Shown: in pieces, positions 1 to 7,784 of the stretch
Layout of the letters: every line of letters begins with the position of its first letter
How positions within the stretch are numbered: the stretch's first letter is position 1
Source of the DNA: an uncultured Pleomorphomonas sp.
GTDB taxonomy: Bacteria > Pseudomonadota > Alphaproteobacteria > Rhizobiales > Pleomorphomonadaceae
Assembly: GCA_937868725.1 (NCBI GenBank)
Contig: CALMMQ010000100.1
Coordinates: 1-55,272, forward strand
Direction: 5' to 3'
DNA: 55,272 bases
Translations under genes and position numbers: made by a program
The notes under the pieces: generated by a model
Seen by the model: only the letters and a program-made list of their open reading frames with translations
Databases searched by the model: none
What the model was told of the DNA's origin: nothing

Positions 1-236
1 TTGGCCGGCTTCATCGGTGCTTCGCCCTGCGGCGCGCCTGGCGGGTTCATTTCACCCTGCGGCGGCTTGGGCTTGCCGGGCCGCGCCTTCAGGCACGCTT
101 CGTCACCGGGCGGGCACTCGGCGGCCTGGGCGACGACCATCGGGCCGGCGCCGTCGGCGGCGAGGACCGGCAGGGACGACAGGGTCCAGAGAGGCGTCAT
201 GGCACAAGCGAGCAGGGCGGTTCTTAACCCGTTCAT
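1..236 (-). CDS. secreted proline-rich protein, N-terminal fragment
   Basis: The first 78 codons of a minus-strand gene that runs off the left edge. The ATG at 236 sits behind a good ribosome-binding site (GGAGG complement at 247-251). The first 27 or so residues form a signal peptide: a positively charged start, a hydrophobic stretch, then an Ala-x-Ala type cleavage site near VLA-AD. After the signal comes a short Cys-containing segment (CPPGDEAC) and then proline- and glycine-rich linker sequence. The protein is therefore probably exported to the periplasm or outer membrane. The visible part contains no enzymatic domain, and I cannot name the family. Some rhizobial OmpA-family proteins begin with similar proline-rich linkers, but that is only a suggestion. 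Confidence 0.7.
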   Translation of the reverse strand, partial: MNGLRTALLACAMTPLWTLSSLPVLAADGAGPMVVAQAAECPPGDEACLKARPGKPKPPQGEMNPPGAPQGEAPMKPA

Positions 237-390
237 CGGCAGCTTACCTCCAGATTGGCAGCTCTCGTGGCTGCCGCAATAACACGGACTATCATCGCCA
301 AATGCGGCCATTCTCGGATGCATTCGACAGCATCGTTCGTCTTGGTGGTGGCAGCGGCGAACCTGACTTCCAGCCGTGTCGACGTCGGCG
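237..390. other. intergenic region upstream of the secreted-protein gene
   Basis: About 150 bases between the start of the left-edge gene and the stop of the AraC-type regulator, both on the minus strand. It must carry the promoter of the left-edge gene. Apart from the ribosome-binding site at 247-251 I see no clear promoter boxes, operators or hairpins. Confidence 0.5.
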
Positions 391-1233
391 TCAGGCCCCT
401 CCCTCCTGGCGGAACAAGCTGGGGGAACGCTGGGTCAATGCCCTGAAATCACGGCTGAAATGATAGGGGTCGGGGTAGCCGACCGCTTCGGCGACCGCCG
501 CGATCGGGCGGTCGGGGCCGGTAAGCATCCGCTTGGCGGCATTGATGCGCTCGGCCCGCAGCCAGTTCATCGGCGTCAGGCCGAACTTGCGACGGAACAG
601 ACGGTGCAGCTGGGATGGCGAAAGTTCGGCCAGCCTCGCCATGTCGCCGATTCGCCACGGCCGGGCCAGCCCCTCGCGCAGGGCCAGCACCACGCGTTCG
701 ACCGGGGCGAGGCCGGGCAGGGCGGCGAACTGGGCGCTTCGCTCGGTCAGGATCAGTGCCATCAGCCGCGCCACGTCGGCGCTGTTGGCGGCCGATTGGT
801 CGGCCGGCCGGCTCTCCATGCGCCTGAGTACGGCTGCGAACAGCGCCTCTGCCGCCGCGCCGTCGCCGAGCCGCGTCACCGGTTCGCTGGCACAATCGGC
901 GACACTGGCAAACACCTCGTCGAGCCCGAAGCCGTGAATGCCGAGCCAGGCATAGCGCCAGTCACCGGCGCGGGCGTCGCAGCGGTGGAAATAGTCGTGC
1001 GTGGTGTTGAGCCAGGCAATGGTGCCCGGCTCGGCGCCGCGCAGGCGGCCGTTGACCGCCACCTCGCCACGGCCGGACAATGTCAGGATCAGGACGTGCT
1101 GATTGTAACGCCGCCGGATCGGGGCCTCGTCGGGCCGGGCCACGGTTCGTCCCGCCGCCACCACGTGATAGGGGAAGACGGCATCGAGCGCGGTCGGCGT
1201 GTGAAAGCTGATGCGGGCAAAATCCTCTGACAC
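391..1233 (-). CDS. AraC-family transcriptional regulator
   Basis: A 280-residue regulator with an N-terminal cupin-like ligand-binding domain (about residues 15-150, including HVLILTLSGRGEVAVNG) and two C-terminal helix-turn-helix units (about 180-275). The second unit carries the typical AraC signature AVAEAVGYPDPYHFSRDFR. The start chosen is GTG at 1233, because GGAGG lies five bases upstream and an earlier ATG would run into the divergent gene. It is divergent from yjjI with about 154 bases between the starts, the classic arrangement of a local activator. I infer that it controls yjjI-yjjW and perhaps itself. The ligand is unknown; members of this architecture usually sense sugars. Confidence 0.88.
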   Translation of the reverse strand: MSEDFARISFHTPTALDAVFPYHVVAAGRTVARPDEAPIRRRYNQHVLILTLSGRGEVAVNGRLRGAEPGTIAWLNTTHDYFHRCDARAGDWRYAWLGIHGFGLDEVFASVADCASEPVTRLGDGAAAEALFAAVLRRMESRPADQSAANSADVARLMALILTERSAQFAALPGLAPVERVVLALREGLARPWRIGDMARLAELSPSQLHRLFRRKFGLTPMNWLRAERINAAKRMLTGPDRPIAAVAEAVGYPDPYHFSRDFRALTQRSPSLFRQEGGA

Positions 1234-1387
1234 GGCGGCCTCCGATCTCTGGCGACAACGATAGCGTATTAAACCGGATGATGAATGCGATTTTTGTCTA
1301 TCCTCACGCCGTTCCGGCCCATGTTTCAGGCGTGAAATCGGGGCTATCATGCCAGCATGTTCGACCATTGTGCCGCGAGGATCCGCT
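1234..1387. promoter_or_regulatory. divergent promoter region, araC-type gene / yjjI
   Basis: The 154 bases between two divergent starts must hold both promoters and probably the AraC-protein binding sites. It is less GC-rich than its surroundings (around 1260-1300). The ribosome-binding site GAGGA at 1377-1381 serves yjjI. I looked for an FNR/FixK-type box (TTGAT-N4-ATCAA) as expected for an oxygen-sensitive glycyl-radical enzyme and found none. Confidence 0.45.
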
Positions 1388-2926
1388 ATGTCCGAGATTG
1401 AAAGCCAGCTTCGCAAGATCGCTCAGGACCCGACGTTGAGCTTTCGCCAGAAAGAGCACGCGCTGGCGGTCGCCGCCGAGAACCTGCTGTCCTATCCGCT
1501 GATCGATGCCGAGACGCGTCAGGCGCTCGACGACCGCATCATCTGCGACATGTTCGAGGGCCACGCCCCCTACAAGCCGCGCTACGTGCTGCCGGACTAC
1601 GCCGTGGTGCTCGAACACGGATCGGCCTACCTCGAGCTGCCCAAGCCGCAGACGCTCGACGAGGCGATCAACACGCTGCAGATCGCCTATCACCACGTGC
1701 CTTCGGTTACCGGGATGCCGGTGTTCATCGGCCATCTCGACGCGCTGTTGCTGCCGTTCTGCGACGGCGTCTCCGACGACGAGCTCTATCGCAAGATCAA
1801 GCTGTTCTGGCGCTACATCGACCGGGTGCTGCCCGACGCCTTCCTGCACGCCAACATCGGTCCGACCGACAACCGCGTTGCCCGCGCCATTCTGCGCGTC
1901 GATGCCGAGCTGAAGCAGATCGCCCCCAACCTGACCTTCCTCTACGATCCCGCCATCTCCGGCGAGGCCATGCTGCGCCTTTGCACCGATAACATCATCG
2001 CCTGTTCCAAGCCGCACATCGCCAACCACCCGATCCACGCTGCCGTGTTCGACGCGCCGGGCTACGCCATCGTCAGCTGCTATAACGCCTTGCCGCTGCG
2101 CGGCGGTGCCGCCAGCCTCGGCCGCATCAACTTGCGCAAGGTGGCCGAAGCGAGCCGCGACGAGGCTGACTTCCTCGACGTAGAGCTGCCCCGCTACGCC
2201 CGTCTGCTGGCCAGGCTGATGCGGGCCCGCATCAACCATCTTCATGAGAAGTCCGGCTTCTTCGAGGGCTCGTTCCTGGTCGAGGAGGGCTGGATCGACA
2301 AGGACCGCTTCACCGCCATGTTCGGCATCTTCGCCATGGCCGAGGCGGTCAATCACCTGCAGGATCTGGCCGGTCGCTCTGGCCGTTACGGTCTCGACCC
2401 CGAGGCCAACGCCCTCGGCTTGCGCATTTCCGCCCGTCTCACCGAACTGGTTGCCGCCGAGCCGATGGCGCACGTCTGGCGCGGCTTTGCCATGCTGCAC
2501 GCCCAGGCGGGCCTGTCCAGCGACGCCGATACGACGCCCGGCATCCGCATTCCCTATGGTAGCGAGCCGGATCCGGTGAGCCACGTCCGCGCGCTCCTGC
2601 CGCAACACGCCTATTATCTCTCCGGCGTGTCGGAGATCCTGACCCTCGATGAGACGGTACGGGCCAACCCCGAAGCGGTGTTCCAGCTGGCCAAGGGCGC
2701 CTTGGGCATGGGCTTCCGCGAGTTCACCGCCAACGTCGCCGGCAACGATCTGGTGCGCGTCACCGGCTACATGATCCGGCTGTCCGACGTGAAGCTCTAC
2801 AACGAGGGCAAGGGTTCGCGTACCAACACCACCGGCCTCGGCGCCGAGGCGGCGGCCGTGACGCCCATCCTCAAGCGGGCGCCGCGCGTCGTCGGACTGG
2901 AATCGCTGGCCGGCGCGGTCGCCTGA
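1388..2926 (+). CDS. yjjI: YjjI-family glycyl-radical enzyme (DUF3029)
   Basis: A 512-residue protein of the YjjI family, near the length of E. coli YjjI. Two hallmarks of glycyl-radical enzymes are visible. The first is a mid-protein cysteine in VSCYNAL (about Cys231), the expected thiyl-radical site. The second is the C-terminal radical loop RVTGYMIRL, with the radical glycine at about position 460. It is shorter than pyruvate formate-lyase and most diol dehydratases. The ATG at 1388 follows GAGGA by six bases. The activase gene starts one base after the stop, so the pair is an operon. As an O2-sensitive radical enzyme it implies anaerobic or micro-oxic growth. To my knowledge the substrate of YjjI is not established. 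Confidence 0.92.
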   Translation: MSEIESQLRKIAQDPTLSFRQKEHALAVAAENLLSYPLIDAETRQALDDRIICDMFEGHAPYKPRYVLPDYAVVLEHGSAYLELPKPQTLDEAINTLQIAYHHVPSVTGMPVFIGHLDALLLPFCDGVSDDELYRKIKLFWRYIDRVLPDAFLHANIGPTDNRVARAILRVDAELKQIAPNLTFLYDPAISGEAMLRLCTDNIIACSKPHIANHPIHAAVFDAPGYAIVSCYNALPLRGGAASLGRINLRKVAEASRDEADFLDVELPRYARLLARLMRARINHLHEKSGFFEGSFLVEEGWIDKDRFTAMFGIFAMAEAVNHLQDLAGRSGRYGLDPEANALGLRISARLTELVAAEPMAHVWRGFAMLHAQAGLSSDADTTPGIRIPYGSEPDPVSHVRALLPQHAYYLSGVSEILTLDETVRANPEAVFQLAKGALGMGFREFTANVAGNDLVRVTGYMIRLSDVKLYNEGKGSRTNTTGLGAEAAAVTPILKRAPRVVGLESLAGAVA

Positions 2927-2927
2927 C

Positions 2928-3824
2928 ATGACCGGGCCGGCGGCGCTGCCGCACGCTCCGCCGCCATCGGCCAGCGTCAGCAAGATTCTGACCTGGTCGG
3001 TGGTCGACGGGCCCGGCAACCGGTTCGTCCTGTTCCTGCAGGGCTGCAACTTCGCGTGCCTCACCTGCCACAATCCCCACACCATCGGGCGCTGCGATCA
3101 TTGTGGCACCTGCGTGCCCGGCTGTCCGTCCGGTGCGCTGCGGCAGGTCGACGGCAAGGTCGTCCACGATGCCGCCGTCTGCATCAACTGCGACGCTTGC
3201 CTGCGCACCTGTCCGATCAATGCCAACCCGATGGTGCGCCAGCTGTCGGTGGCGGCGGTGCTCGACCTCATCGGTCAGAACGCGGCGTTCCTCACCGGTG
3301 TCACCGTGTCGGGCGGTGAAGCAACCACCCAGCTCGGCTTCGTCGCGGCGCTGTTTGCCGCCATCAAAGCGACGCCGGCGCTCCGCCATCTCACGTGCTT
3401 CATCGACAGCAACGGCCACCTTGGCTCCAAGGGCTGGGCATCGGTGCTGCCGGTGACCGACGGCGTCATGGCCGACGTCAAGGCTTTCGATCCCGAGCGC
3501 CATCGCCGCCTGACCGGCCGCGACAACGCCCTGTCGCTCGCCTCGGCCCGGCTGCTGGCCGCCGCCGGCAAGCTCCACGAACTGCGTTTCCTGCTGATCC
3601 CGGGCGAGACCGACCAGCCGGACGAACTGGCCTCGCTTGCCGCTTTCGCCCTTGAACTCGGTGCCGACCCGGCGATCCGTCTCAATGCCTTCCAGCACCA
3701 CGGCGTGCGCGGGGTCGCGACCGCGTGGCCCAGGATGGAGCGCGATGGCGTCGAGCGCGCCGCCGCCGCCTTGCGCGCCGCCGGGCTGCGCCGGGTCAGC
3801 ATGCCCTCGGTCTGGCTGCCGTAG
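2928..3824 (+). CDS. yjjW: YjjW-type glycyl-radical enzyme activase
   Basis: A 298-residue radical-SAM protein. The motif CNFACLTC (Cys40, Cys44, Cys47) is the CxxxCxxC that binds the SAM-cleaving 4Fe-4S cluster. It is followed by two ferredoxin-like quartets (CDHCGTCVPGC and CINCDACLRTC) for auxiliary clusters, the arrangement of the larger activases that serve diol/glycerol dehydratase-like enzymes rather than the short PflA. TVSGGEA is the SAM-binding GGE region. It should install the glycyl radical in the product of the upstream gene, whose stop is one base away. The two are probably translationally coupled. Active in the cytoplasm under low oxygen. Confidence 0.93.
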   Translation: MTGPAALPHAPPPSASVSKILTWSVVDGPGNRFVLFLQGCNFACLTCHNPHTIGRCDHCGTCVPGCPSGALRQVDGKVVHDAAVCINCDACLRTCPINANPMVRQLSVAAVLDLIGQNAAFLTGVTVSGGEATTQLGFVAALFAAIKATPALRHLTCFIDSNGHLGSKGWASVLPVTDGVMADVKAFDPERHRRLTGRDNALSLASARLLAAAGKLHELRFLLIPGETDQPDELASLAAFALELGADPAIRLNAFQHHGVRGVATAWPRMERDGVERAAAALRAAGLRRVSMPSVWLP

Positions 3825-3904
3825 CCGGCGACGGCTTGCCTTGCCCTGCTGCCGACTGATACCTTTTTGCCGTCATCGGTCGGGTTGCAGCGGCGCGGTC
3901 TTCC

Positions 3905-4795
3905 ATGCGGATCATCTTCGAAAAGGTGCGTGAAAGCGACGGCTCGTCTTTCGCCTGCCGCTCCATCGCCGAGACCGGCTTCCTGTCGCCGCTGCACGTC
4001 CACCCCGAGGTGGAGATCCTGCAGATCGCCGAGGGCTCCGGCCATCTCGTGGTCGGCGACCACATCGGCCGCTTCGAGGCCGGCGATCTCATGCTGTTCG
4101 GCAGCGATCTGCCGCACATGGTCTATAGCGACGTCTCGCTCGGCGGCGACTGCCAGCCGACCCGTCTACGCTATGTGCAGCTGCGGCCGGCCGCCTTCGG
4201 CACCGACGTCTGGGCCATGCCGGAAATGCGGGCCATGGCCGACCTGTTGCGCGATAGCCGGCGCGGCCTGCGCTTCAGCCGACAAACGTCGGCGGCGGCG
4301 GTGCCGCTGTTCGACGGACTGCTCGCCACCGTTGGGCTGACCCGGCTGGCCGAACTGTTCCGCCTGTTCGACCTGCTGACCGGCGACACCAGCCGGCAGG
4401 AGATGGCCAGCATCGGCTATGCCGGTAGCGGCGGCCATCAGGGCTCGGAGCGGCTCGACCGCGCCATCCGCTTCATCAACGAGCATCTGGCCGAGGACAT
4501 CGGCGTCGAAGCGGTGGCCAGTATCGCCGGCCTGTCGCCGCAAACCTTCAGTCGCGTCTTTCACAAGACGGTGGGGGTGTCGTGTATCGGCTACATCGTG
4601 GCGCTGCGCATCGGCCTTGCCTGCCGCCACCTGCTGGAGACCGACGACACCATCACCGCCATCGCCTTCAAGGTCGGCTTCAACAACCTCTCCAACTTCA
4701 ACCGGCTGTTCCGCAAGTATCGCCACATGACGCCGGCCGACTACCGCCGGCACGCCACCCAAGGGCAGGTGGGACGGCAACCGGCGGAAGCATGA
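3905..4795 (+). CDS. AraC-family regulator with cupin sensor domain
   Basis: A 296-residue regulator. The N-terminal cupin (about residues 10-110) has the metal- or sugar-site motif PLHVHPEVEIL, followed by a G-D-L-M-L strand. A middle linker follows, then the C-terminal AraC DNA-binding domain (about 190-290) with AIAFKVGFNNLSNFNRLFRKY. It lies 80 bases after yjjW on the same strand and converges on the lyxose-isomerase operon with 11 bases between stops. Proteins of this class commonly regulate sugar catabolic genes, so the aldolase-kinase-isomerase operon is the natural target; control of yjjI-yjjW is also possible. The ATG has only a weak ribosome-binding site. Confidence 0.88.
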   Translation: MRIIFEKVRESDGSSFACRSIAETGFLSPLHVHPEVEILQIAEGSGHLVVGDHIGRFEAGDLMLFGSDLPHMVYSDVSLGGDCQPTRLRYVQLRPAAFGTDVWAMPEMRAMADLLRDSRRGLRFSRQTSAAAVPLFDGLLATVGLTRLAELFRLFDLLTGDTSRQEMASIGYAGSGGHQGSERLDRAIRFINEHLAEDIGVEAVASIAGLSPQTFSRVFHKTVGVSCIGYIVALRIGLACRHLLETDDTITAIAFKVGFNNLSNFNRLFRKYRHMTPADYRRHATQGQVGRQPAEA

Positions 4796-4806
4796 AGGCG
4801 CCGCCG

Positions 4807-5490
4807 TCAGTCGCGGGCCTGCGGATACTCGTTGCACAGCAGCCGGTAGGGCGCCTCGTCTTCTTCGATCTTGGGAAAGCGCGGGAAGCGGTCGAGAAAG
4901 CGGTTGTCGGTGTTGTCGTCGTTGCACATCGACACTTCGCCGAGCAGCGCCGTGCCCGTGCCCGGGGCGATCGTCGCCTCGTGGTAGTACTTGGGATAGA
5001 GCGTGATGCTCTCGCCGGCCCTGAGTACGATCGGCTGGCCCGCCGCCACCGTGTAGCGGCGGCCGTCGCTGTCGATCGCCACCTCGGCGTCCGACAGGCT
5101 GCCGTCGTCGGCGGCGGTATACAGGCGGAACACCAGATCGCCGCCGCCGCGATTGATGATGTCTTCCATCTTGTGCCAATGGAAGTGCATCGGCAGTCGC
5201 TGGCCTTCCTCGATCATCAGCAGCTTCTCGGCGTAGGTCTTGGTGTACCTGGCGTTTTTCGGGTTGCCGTTGCGCAGCGTGATCAACGTCAGACCGAGTT
5301 CGCCAAAACGGCCCATGCCGAAGTCGGTGACGTCCCAGCCCAGCATGTTGTCGCGGATCTCGTCGTATTCGTGTCCGGCCGCGGCCCACTCGGCCGGCGT
5401 CCAGTGCAGGAAGGGCGGCAGGGCAAAGCGGTAATCGGCGATGAGCTTTTCCATGCGCCGGATGGCGCCGTTGATGTCCGAGCGTTTCAT
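4807..5490 (-). CDS. D-lyxose/D-mannose isomerase
   Basis: A 227-residue cupin enzyme matching the D-lyxose ketol-isomerase family (EC 5.3.1.15), with the family's usual length. It interconverts D-lyxose and D-xylulose and often D-mannose and D-fructose, using a divalent metal. The metal-binding set is visible: HFHWHKMED (about His102, His104, Glu109) and a later histidine in YYHEATI (about His170). The ATG at 5490 follows GAGGAA. It is the last gene of a minus-strand operon behind the aldolase and kinase, 41 bases after the kinase. This supports a sugar-catabolic role in which it makes the ketose that the kinase phosphorylates. Confidence 0.9.
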   Translation of the reverse strand: MKRSDINGAIRRMEKLIADYRFALPPFLHWTPAEWAAAGHEYDEIRDNMLGWDVTDFGMGRFGELGLTLITLRNGNPKNARYTKTYAEKLLMIEEGQRLPMHFHWHKMEDIINRGGGDLVFRLYTAADDGSLSDAEVAIDSDGRRYTVAAGQPIVLRAGESITLYPKYYHEATIAPGTGTALLGEVSMCNDDNTDNRFLDRFPRFPKIEEDEAPYRLLCNEYPQARD

Positions 5491-5531
5491 GTTGGCGTTT
5501 CCTCGATTGGGGTTCCTGGCCGCGCGGTCGC

Positions 5532-6572
5532 TCAGCGGGCCGCTTCGGCCGCGCAGATGAAGGCCTTGAGATCGGCGAGACCCACGGCGCCATCGGTGGC
5601 CGAGGCGGCGAACAGGTTGAAGCGAGCCAGCGCCGATCCGAGCTTCAGGCAGGTGGCAAGGTCATAGTTCTCGTGCAGACCGTAGAGCACACCGGCGCAG
5701 AACGCGTCGCCCGCCCCGAGGGCGCTGACCACCTTGTCCTTGGGAACGAGATAGCTCTTCTGCCTGAGACGCTGCCCATCGCGCGTCGCCGCCACGGCGC
5801 CTTCGGGAAAGTGGATGATCACCAGCGCACTGCCGCCAAGCCCGAGCAGCCGCTCCGCCTGGGCCAGCGCGGCATCCCAATCGACCTTGCCGTCCTCGGT
5901 CGCCGACCGCGTTTCGGTGAGGTTGGCCGCCTCGACGTCGTTGATGATCAGATAGTCGACGTATTTCAGCGCCGGCAGCACGAACTGGCGGTAGCGCCCG
6001 GGGTTGCTGTCCGACACCAGATCGAGCGAGGTGCGGAAACCCTTCTGCTGCAGGATGGCCAGCGCCTCGGCGCCGTCGCTGCCATAGCGGGTGTTGAGCC
6101 GCTCAAGCCCGTGCAACAGCAACAGATAGGCGAGGTGGACGATGCGCGCCGTGCCGTCGATCTTGCGAATGAAGTCGAGATCGAGGCGGGAGTTGGCACC
6201 ATGCGAATGGAAGAACGTTCGCGTGGCGTTGCTGGCGCTGATCATCACGTGGGTGAACGACGTCGGCTGGTCCGCCACCCGGCCGACGAGACGGGCGTCG
6301 ACGTTGTGCCGGGCGAACTCGCCAGCCAGGAAGCGGGCCTCGTCGTCGTTGCCGGTCAAGCCGGCAATCGACAACGACAAACCGGGATCGACACGCGCCA
6401 GATCGAACAGCACGTTGATGGCACCGCCGCCGGGGCTGGAGGCACTTGAGCGGATGGTCTCCAGCATCGATTCGGCCGGGTATCGGTCGATGTGGTGCGT
6501 CTTGTCGACAATCAGATTGCCGATGGCCAGAATGCCGCGCCGTTCGCTGTTCTGGCGGGTGTCAGTTGTCAT
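5532..6572 (-). CDS. PfkB-family carbohydrate kinase
   Basis: A 346-residue ribokinase-like kinase. The N-terminal substrate-binding signature is SPGGGAINVLFDLA, and the C-terminal ATP and anion-hole motif is ALGAGDAFCAGVLYG, with its Asp as catalytic base. The start is ATG 6572, which overlaps the stop of the upstream aldolase by 11 bases and suggests translational coupling. In this operon a ketose kinase is expected: D-xylulose or D-fructose from the isomerase gene, phosphorylated at C1 if the product feeds the class II aldolase. PfkB kinases are hard to assign by sequence, so adenosine or tagatose-6-phosphate kinase activity cannot be excluded. Cytoplasmic. Confidence 0.87.
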   Translation of the reverse strand: MTTDTRQNSERRGILAIGNLIVDKTHHIDRYPAESMLETIRSSASSPGGGAINVLFDLARVDPGLSLSIAGLTGNDDEARFLAGEFARHNVDARLVGRVADQPTSFTHVMISASNATRTFFHSHGANSRLDLDFIRKIDGTARIVHLAYLLLLHGLERLNTRYGSDGAEALAILQQKGFRTSLDLVSDSNPGRYRQFVLPALKYVDYLIINDVEAANLTETRSATEDGKVDWDAALAQAERLLGLGGSALVIIHFPEGAVAATRDGQRLRQKSYLVPKDKVVSALGAGDAFCAGVLYGLHENYDLATCLKLGSALARFNLFAASATDGAVGLADLKAFICAAEAAR

Positions 6573-7443
6573 AGCTCGCTGCCTTGCCGACCGAACCGAA
6601 TATCTCGATCTGCTCCGCAACAGCCTTGGCGATGTCCTGTCGTGCCCGCTGCATCAGGAACAGATAGTGGTCATATTTGGCCGCAATGGTGGTGTCGGCA
6701 ATGCCGTCTTTCAGCGCAGCCAGCACGGCCTGCGACATGCCGGTGAAGAAGTTGATCTTGGCGATGCCGAGCTTGATCGTGTGGCGGAAGTCGTCCGGCG
6801 ACAGGCCCGAGCCGCCGTGCAGCACCAGCGGCACCGACACGGTGTCGCGCAGCGTGGCCAGGCGGTCGAAGTCGAGCTTGGGCACGCCCTTGTATTTGCC
6901 GTGCGAGTTGCCGATGGCCACCGCCAGCGCGTCGATGCCGGTGCGGCGCACGTAGTCGTCGGCCTGGGCCGGATCGGTGTAGAGCGCCGTCGAGGCGGCG
7001 CCTTCGAGATTGCCGCCCTCGTCGCCGCCGACGGCGCCGAGTTCGCCTTCCACCGAGATGCCGCGGGCATGGCAGAGGCCGACGACCTCGGCCGTGGTGG
7101 CGACGTTGTCCTCGTAGGAGAGGTGCGAACCATCGAACATCACCGAGGTGAAGCCGGCGGCGATCGCCCGCTTGACGGTCGGCAGCGTCACGCCGTGGTC
7201 GAGGTTCAGCGTCACCGGCAGGCCGGTCGAGGCTGCCTTGTACTTGACGTAGGCGGCGATGTCCTCAAGCTCGAAAAACTTGAGGTGCACCTCGGCGACG
7301 TTGATGATCACCGGTGCCGACAGACGTTTGGCCGCGTCGAAAATGGCGTCGATGAAGTGGCTGTCGACACCGTTGAACGCACCAACGGCGAAGTGGTTGG
7401 CCTGGGCCGTGGCGAGCATGCGGGCGAGCGGGATGAGCGGCAT
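6562..7443 (-). CDS. class II ketose-(bis)phosphate aldolase
   Basis: A 293-residue Zn-dependent aldolase of the fructose/tagatose-bisphosphate aldolase family. Visible zinc and phosphate-binding motifs are NLDHG, VEGELGAVGG, NSHGKYKG, VLHGGSGL and GIAKINFFTG. It is most like the GatY/KbaY and small FbaA-like subfamily, which splits ketose 1-phosphates or 1,6-bisphosphates into DHAP and an aldehyde. ATG 7443 is preferred over codons 12 residues upstream because GAGGA lies six bases before it. It is the first gene of the aldolase-kinase-isomerase operon. The position beside a lyxose isomerase suggests a ketose 1-phosphate substrate, but the aldehyde product is not determinable from sequence. 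Confidence 0.88.
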   Translation of the reverse strand: MPLIPLARMLATAQANHFAVGAFNGVDSHFIDAIFDAAKRLSAPVIINVAEVHLKFFELEDIAAYVKYKAASTGLPVTLNLDHGVTLPTVKRAIAAGFTSVMFDGSHLSYEDNVATTAEVVGLCHARGISVEGELGAVGGDEGGNLEGAASTALYTDPAQADDYVRRTGIDALAVAIGNSHGKYKGVPKLDFDRLATLRDTVSVPLVLHGGSGLSPDDFRHTIKLGIAKINFFTGMSQAVLAALKDGIADTTIAAKYDHYLFLMQRARQDIAKAVAEQIEIFGSVGKAASYDN

Positions 7444-7784
7444 TCTGGTCCTCGTTGGCAAGACCGTCGCCGGCGGCAAGCGCTGCGGGCGGTCGTGGCG
7501 GTTGGGCGGCTAACGGTGCAAGCACGCGGTGCAGCTGGCGCTTGTCGTTGTTTTTTCAGGTGGATAGTGGTCTTCGTGCGCGGGACGATAGTCGCATTCG
7601 GGGCTGGCCTCTATCACTTTGACCGCAAAAACCGATACTTTTTTGCGCTTGATGGCCGGTGCCGACGGCAAGGGCGTTGCGGTGGACGCATGGCGGTTCT
7701 GCCGCGATGCCGGGGCATGGCGGCGTCAAGCCTCTGCTAAGCTCGGCCATCGGCTGCTCGCGTCATCCGCAAAGGGAAACTGAC
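7444..7784. promoter_or_regulatory. divergent promoter region, aldolase operon / hydroxyacid dehydrogenase
   Basis: 341 bases between two divergent starts, with no gene I can support. It holds an A/T-rich patch around 7545-7655 that contrasts with its surroundings and includes an inverted repeat (listed separately). The region must carry promoters for both the minus-strand sugar operon and the plus-strand dehydrogenase gene, so the two are probably co-regulated. I do not see unambiguous -35/-10 pairs. Confidence 0.5.
7624..7647. repeat. inverted repeat, candidate operator
   Basis: Perfect 8-base arms CGCAAAAA (7624-7631) and TTTTTGCG (7640-7647) separated by 8 bases. The arms are spaced so that their centres lie 16 bases apart, about one and a half helical turns. 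It sits in the divergent promoter region. A dimeric repressor or activator site is possible; AraC-type proteins usually prefer direct repeats, so a LacI-type protein encoded elsewhere is an alternative. Confidence 0.45.

Noticed and set aside
1234-1387. FNR/FixK box upstream of yjjI
   Set aside because: Expected for an anaerobic enzyme, but no TTGAT-N4-ATCAA-like sequence is present.
1304-3085. 593-codon open frame on the minus strand opposite yjjI
   Set aside because: It mirrors the codon structure of yjjI and yjjW, whose motifs are unmistakable; the translated sequence looks like no protein and has no ribosome-binding site.
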